From assembly GCF_017498545.1 (NCBI RefSeq), contig NZ_CP071793.1:5233001-5297000 (forward strand): 64,000 bases of DNA. Reading direction: 5' to 3'. Below, one piece after another: positions 60,305 through 64,000 of the stretch. The stretch is from Sulfidibacter corallicola (GTDB lineage: Bacteria > Acidobacteriota > Holophagae > Acanthopleuribacterales > Acanthopleuribacteraceae). Positions within the stretch are counted from its first letter, which is position 1. Each line of letters starts with the position of its first letter. The notes below the pieces were generated by a model. It saw only the letters and a list, made by a program, of their open reading frames with translations, had not been told where the DNA came from and searched no databases. The position numbers and the translations under genes are program-made.

Positions 60305-60796
60305 TCACCGGTCCAAGAACTTTTCTAGAACGGAAAAAGGTGATGCTGCCGGGGGTTCTTCTGGTTCCTCTCTCGGTTGGATCTCGCAGGAGGGATCGTC
60401 CTCCGCGTGGCGCGGATAGGCGGGGATTTCCAGTTCAATGATTTCACCAACAAAATTGTCCACGTCAAACTCGAGATCGGTAATGAATCGGATGTTCATT
60501 TCGTCGCCGCCAAGGACGACATGTGCATCCGCCGGCTGCTTGGTTCGCAGCGACACCCAGTCGGAAACTTCGACGGGAAGGCGGAGCGGGCCGCCGCAAC
60601 GATTGCAGGAAAGGGTGACGTTGGCTTTGACTTGAAAGTACAAAACGTAACCCAATGGATCCGTTCGAAACCGAAAAGACGCGGTTACGTCTTCGAAGCC
60701 GGCTTTTCCGGAAGAGGTTTGCCACTCGAGATGCGGCCATTGATGCTCACGGAAGAGCGGCTTGTCAGATTGTAGAATGCCTAAGTTAACCAACAT
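60305..60796 (-). CDS. yceD: YceD/DUF177 family protein
   Basis: This 163-residue protein has the DUF177 centre VTLSCNRCGGPLRLPVEV and the acidic IEIPAYPRHAED-like stretch (VGEIIELEIPAYPRH), located directly upstream of rpmF as in most bacteria. DUF177 is linked to 23S rRNA accumulation in plants and E. coli, with no settled mechanism. Its 3' end is Pro/Glu-rich. It is the first gene after a consensus promoter. Confidence 0.92.
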   Translation of the reverse strand: MLVNLGILQSDKPLFREHQWPHLEWQTSSGKAGFEDVTASFRFRTDPLGYVLYFQVKANVTLSCNRCGGPLRLPVEVSDWVSLRTKQPADAHVVLGGDEMNIRFITDLEFDVDNFVGEIIELEIPAYPRHAEDDPSCEIQPREEPEEPPAASPFSVLEKFLDR

Positions 60797-61680
60797 GTTT
60801 CCCGACCCCCGCGGCGAAACAACTTATTATAGGAAATCGAACACTTCTGTCAATTGGTCGCCGCGTTTTTTGCCTAGATTCCCCGCGAAGGGGCTCGATT
60901 CAGGAGTGTTCCCCTTCATTTTACCCTGTGTTTCCCCGGTTGGCGGCCCAGGAATGGCGACCGGTCGAAGCCACGCTCGCAAACGGCGCGACCTCCGTTG
61001 GCCGCCCATCTTACGAAAACCTCTCCCGATAGGCTCGTGCCCGGCCAGGAAAGGGAAAGGTCAAAACGGTCGAGTGGGATCGCCTGGCTGGACAGGGAGC
61101 CGGATTTTCGATGCCGGGCTTCCCCAAAGCTATTGGTCGCAGGAGATTATGGACATTGCAATTTCGTGGCGACCCGTTTCGAAGGATTCGGAGCCCATAA
61201 CCCCTCCTACCTGGGGAGGGCGTCGTCGGCGCTTCGGGCTCGAATCCAGGGCACCGTACTTCGGCGCACCGAAGCCAGGCGTATAGAAATCGGTCATCGA
61301 CTTCTGGAGAACGGATGCCGGGTTTCTTGCTGCTGACTACGTATAAACGGGTTGCCCTCGCATATCGTTCGCCTCTCGAGATTCGGGCCGCGCGCGGCCG
61401 ACTCGGGCTTGGAAATTCTCCCGCCCTATCACCCACCCTGGGCTAGACTTAGCAACCTCGAAAGAATCCTTTCGCGGTGGGCTTCCCGGGTGTGGAAGGA
61501 TTTCAAGGAGATCGATCGTTCTATACGGCAAGCTTCTTGCCCCAAAGCCCCTTGAAGAAGAGGTCCGGTATCCCCAACGCCTCCCGGCCGGTGTCGCTCC
61601 TGACGGCTCCCACCTTTGGAAAGAGATACCGACATTCAGACCTCTCGGTCTTTTTACCCCAACGAGAAGAGGAATTATCC
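60797..61680. other. Gene-free region between divergent operons
   Basis: About 880 bp separate yceD from the gene at 61681. Apart from the yceD promoter and a small palindrome (CGAAAG-AATC-CTTTCG, 61459-61474) I see no gene. Frames on both strands lack an SD and recognisable products. A tRNA-like TTCGAATCC at about 61236 has no fitting cloverleaf. Confidence 0.5.
60826..60853 (-). promoter_or_regulatory. Consensus sigma70 promoter of the yceD-rpmF-fab operon
   Basis: The minus strand carries TTGACA (60853-60848), a 16-nt spacer and TATAAT (60831-60826), both perfect matches. The expected start of transcription is about 25 nt upstream of the yceD ATG. Confidence 0.85.
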
Positions 61681-64000
61681 ATGAACAGGGCGTCTGTTTT
61701 TTCTTACACATTCTCGGAAGAGCCGAACGGCAAATCCAAGGGTTCGCCCCGCCGATCGTTTCAAACGATCTGGTGTGGGCTATTTTTTTTGGCGCTTACC
61801 CAGGTGGCGGGTCCCCTGATGGCCCAGCAGGCTCGCGAAACCCTGCCGCGCTGGATCGACCTGGACCAACCGGGTAGTCGAAGCCTTCGCCTGGCGATCC
61901 CCGCCGACTTGGATCGGGCCCTGCCCGATCGGGACATCGATTATCTGCTCATCGAGGTCGATTCCGGCTGGGCACCGGCCTGGAAGGATGCGGCCTTCAA
62001 GTTGAAGAGCCTCATCGTGACGCTCAAGACTCGCGGCGCCGAGGTGGCAGTGGGCATGGAAGCCGCGCCGCAACAGATCGATGCCCTGCTGGAGCACGAG
62101 TTGGCGGCCTATATCGACGGTTACGTTTTTACCGACGATCCCTACATTCCCGAAGCCGATGAGACCGGCAAGCTGTGGCAGCGGGTCGAGGTGCCCAAGG
62201 CTCGCGTACTTCAAACCCTGGTCGAGGCATCATCCCTGGGGATCAGTCACGTGTTGTTCGAAAACATAGATATCGATGACACCCACGATGCGTTTCTAAA
62301 GACGATCAGCGCCACCCGCACCGGCAGTCTCGACGTGCAGCCCGAGCTGGCCAACATGCCCTCGGAGGAGGCCGTGTTCTTTTTCGATCCGGACAGCGGG
62401 AACTACCACCTCGGCGTCTACGGCGATGCCGAGCGCGATCGCCTCTTCTCGTTCCGGTTGGCCGAGGGCCTGAAACCGACCTTGCTCCATCCCGAAAAGG
62501 CCGACTTTCGCCACAAGCAGTACGGGCGCCTCAGCGAGTTCCGCCTGTCTGCCGGCGAACCCTACTATTTCTTTGTCTTGGAGCCGTCCGAGCGTTCCGG
62601 AACCATGGAGTCCATCGAAATCGTCGAACAAAAGAGCATCGATCCCTACGAGCTGGTGGTCAAGAACCAGGTGTTCAAGGATCGCGAGCGTCAGAAGTTC
62701 GAATCGCTGGTGGTTTTGGAGAAACAAAACTACCGTTACCAGGCCGCATCCGGTGCGACCATCGACGTCACCTTTTACGACACCCTGGTTTTGCGCAAGG
62801 ATCGACCGGCGGAGCGTATCCGCAAGGAACTCTACTTCGGCGGGGTCAAGTGGCCCTATTCCAAACTGCCCGAGTTGCCCTTGATCCAGCCGGAAAAATT
62901 GCAGAGCGCGCCGATGGATATCGATTTGGACAAGTCCTACGCGTACAGCTATGCCGGCGAGGACACCATCGATGGGTTCAAGACCTGGAAAGTCAGGTTC
63001 CAACCCAAGAGTGAGGGTGATTTCCTGTCGGGCACGGTCTGGTTCGACCAGGAGACCGGTGCCCATCGACGCATCCGTGCCATCCAAAACGGACTCGAAC
63101 CACCGGTCATCGGTAACGAGATGATCGCCGATTTCGATTGGGTCGAAGACGATGGCGAGCGGTTTTGGGTCCAAGTCGGCGAACGGAACCTCCAAATCAT
63201 CAACGTCGTCGGTGAAACGATTCCGCTGCAGATCGACACCAAACGCAGTGAATACCAGTTCAACGCTTCGGACGTCGACCACATGCTGGCGGATGCCTAC
63301 CAGGGCGACTACCAAATTCTGCGCGATACGGTAGGCGGTTTCCGCTACCTCAAGCTGAAAGACGGGAAGCGGGTCCTGCAGGACGACACGGTACCGCCGC
63401 AAAAATTTCTGCTCGGCGGTGTGTTCATGGAGCCGAGCCTGGATTTCCCGTTGCCGCTCGGCGGGTTCAACTACACCGATCTCGACTTTATGGATCGCGG
63501 ATGGCAGGCCAACTTCTTCGTGGCCGGCCTGATCAACGACCTGATCGTTTCCAATCCCGACTTCCTCGGTATGGGTTGGGATCTGACCGCCGAAGTGTTC
63601 GCGAGTGCGGTGCGGTTCGGCGACGAATTCTACGTGAACAACGAGGAAGACGAGACCCAGGAAGTGGAGAATCTGCGCGAATCCTTCAATTTGACCCTTG
63701 GAATTCCGCTCAACAGCTTTTTCAAGTTCTCCGCGAACTACAGCCTCGCCTACAACGACTATTCCGATGCCGACGACACCTCGGAGGACTTCGTCCTGCC
63801 CTCCAGTCATTTCGAGAACATCGGGCGAGTGGGCCTCAAGTTCAATCGCGGTCGTTTCGTTTCGGAGCTGCAGTACGAGTTCGTCAAGCGTTCGGAGTGG
63901 GAGGCCTGGGGCCTGCCCGACAACACCGAACCGTTGGAAGACAGTTATCGCACGCTCCAGTTCGACGCCAGCCTGTCGCGCCGTCTGAAGGGTTTTCAAT
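61681..64000 (+). CDS. Exported protein with LolA-like segment and probable C-terminal barrel, truncated by the window edge
   Basis: The ATG follows AGAGGAAT. The frame stays open for 773 codons to the right edge, so the C-terminus is missing. A long signal peptide (basic RRSFQ, then TIWCGLFFLALTQVAG) ends near residue 52 at MAQQA. The first domain (about 55-220) alternates helix and strand (DIDYLLIEVDSGWAPAWKDAA, GAEVAVGMEAAPQQIDALL). A LolA-like segment lies at about 420-540 (YAGEDTIDGFKTWKVRF, GTVWFDQETGAHRRIRAI). The remainder, from about residue 580, has strand patterns of an outer-membrane barrel (FFKFSANYSLAYNDY, GRVGLKFNRGRFVSELQYEFVKR). The function is unknown. Confidence 0.75.
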   Translation, partial: MNRASVFSYTFSEEPNGKSKGSPRRSFQTIWCGLFFLALTQVAGPLMAQQARETLPRWIDLDQPGSRSLRLAIPADLDRALPDRDIDYLLIEVDSGWAPAWKDAAFKLKSLIVTLKTRGAEVAVGMEAAPQQIDALLEHELAAYIDGYVFTDDPYIPEADETGKLWQRVEVPKARVLQTLVEASSLGISHVLFENIDIDDTHDAFLKTISATRTGSLDVQPELANMPSEEAVFFFDPDSGNYHLGVYGDAERDRLFSFRLAEGLKPTLLHPEKADFRHKQYGRLSEFRLSAGEPYYFFVLEPSERSGTMESIEIVEQKSIDPYELVVKNQVFKDRERQKFESLVVLEKQNYRYQAASGATIDVTFYDTLVLRKDRPAERIRKELYFGGVKWPYSKLPELPLIQPEKLQSAPMDIDLDKSYAYSYAGEDTIDGFKTWKVRFQPKSEGDFLSGTVWFDQETGAHRRIRAIQNGLEPPVIGNEMIADFDWVEDDGERFWVQVGERNLQIINVVGETIPLQIDTKRSEYQFNASDVDHMLADAYQGDYQILRDTVGGFRYLKLKDGKRVLQDDTVPPQKFLLGGVFMEPSLDFPLPLGGFNYTDLDFMDRGWQANFFVAGLINDLIVSNPDFLGMGWDLTAEVFASAVRFGDEFYVNNEEDETQEVENLRESFNLTLGIPLNSFFKFSANYSLAYNDYSDADDTSEDFVLPSSHFENIGRVGLKFNRGRFVSELQYEFVKRSEWEAWGLPDNTEPLEDSYRTLQFDASLSRRLKGFQ

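Noticed and set aside
61226..61260. TTCGAATCC-like tRNA T-arm
   Set aside because: No acceptor, D or anticodon stems at the right distances.
62296..63999. 567-codon minus frame at the right end
   Set aside because: The plus frame has an SD, signal peptide and barrel pattern and runs off the edge; the minus frame is a shadow.

Overview
The window is high-GC DNA (roughly 60%, by eye) from a Gram-negative, double-membraned bacterium. It encodes an Omp85/TamB outer-membrane assembly protein, several signal-peptide and beta-barrel proteins, a type VI secretion (T6SS) spike island and a poly-gamma-glutamate (PGA)-like polymer locus. TTG and GTG starts with strong Shine-Dalgarno (SD) sequences are frequent. 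Acidobacteriota (Holophagae-like) or a related deltaproteobacterial-type lineage would fit, but that is a guess. I found no rRNA, tRNA, CRISPR array or insertion sequence.

Layout. (1) 1-466: gene-free DNA with palindromic repeats. (2) 467-7465 (minus): a TPR lipoprotein followed by a very large protein that fuses a TamB-like domain to an Omp85/TamA-like POTRA and barrel region. (3) 8010-29457: the most interesting segment. It holds a PgsB/CapB-type Mur-like ligase with a large helical N-terminal extension, a CHASE2 sensor kinase-like protein with degenerate catalytic motifs, a receiver-only response regulator, a giant PgsC/CapC-like membrane protein, an unknown envelope protein, a convergent CapA/PgsA-family lipoprotein, and an 1800-residue protein built like an outer-membrane polysaccharide exporter (repeat region plus C-terminal barrel). 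I read this as a complete Gram-negative poly-amino-acid synthesis, sensing and export system. (4) 29841-31540: YbdG-type mechanosensitive channel and RimI. (5) 31746-43418: a T6SS spike island (TIGR02270-like, DUF4150 PAAR-like, DUF2169, VgrG, DUF6484) with an unknown gene, a Ser/Thr kinase, a gluzincin peptidase and a DUF3662-like protein. No T6SS core genes and no obvious toxin are present. (6) 43991-48422: a secreted lipase, a second repeat cluster, an orphan DUF115/Maf protein and a PilZ protein. (7) 48606-60796 (minus): RraA, then cell-wall and core genes. In transcription order from the right these are yceD, rpmF, fabG, acpP, fabF, aroA, a LysM protein, a Ser/Thr kinase, a SEDS protein and a class B PBP. 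A consensus sigma70 promoter precedes yceD. (8) 61681 to the right edge: a truncated gene for an exported protein with a probable C-terminal barrel.

How the parts fit. The CapB-like ligase would polymerise an amino acid at the inner membrane with the CapC-like protein. The CapA-like protein and the 851-residue protein would act in the periplasm, and the large barrel protein would pass the polymer through the outer membrane. The embedded kinase/regulator pair probably controls synthesis after translation, because the regulator has no DNA-binding domain. A palindromic repeat family occurs at both ends of the window. Its arms carry compensatory base changes, so the hairpin itself appears to be under selection.
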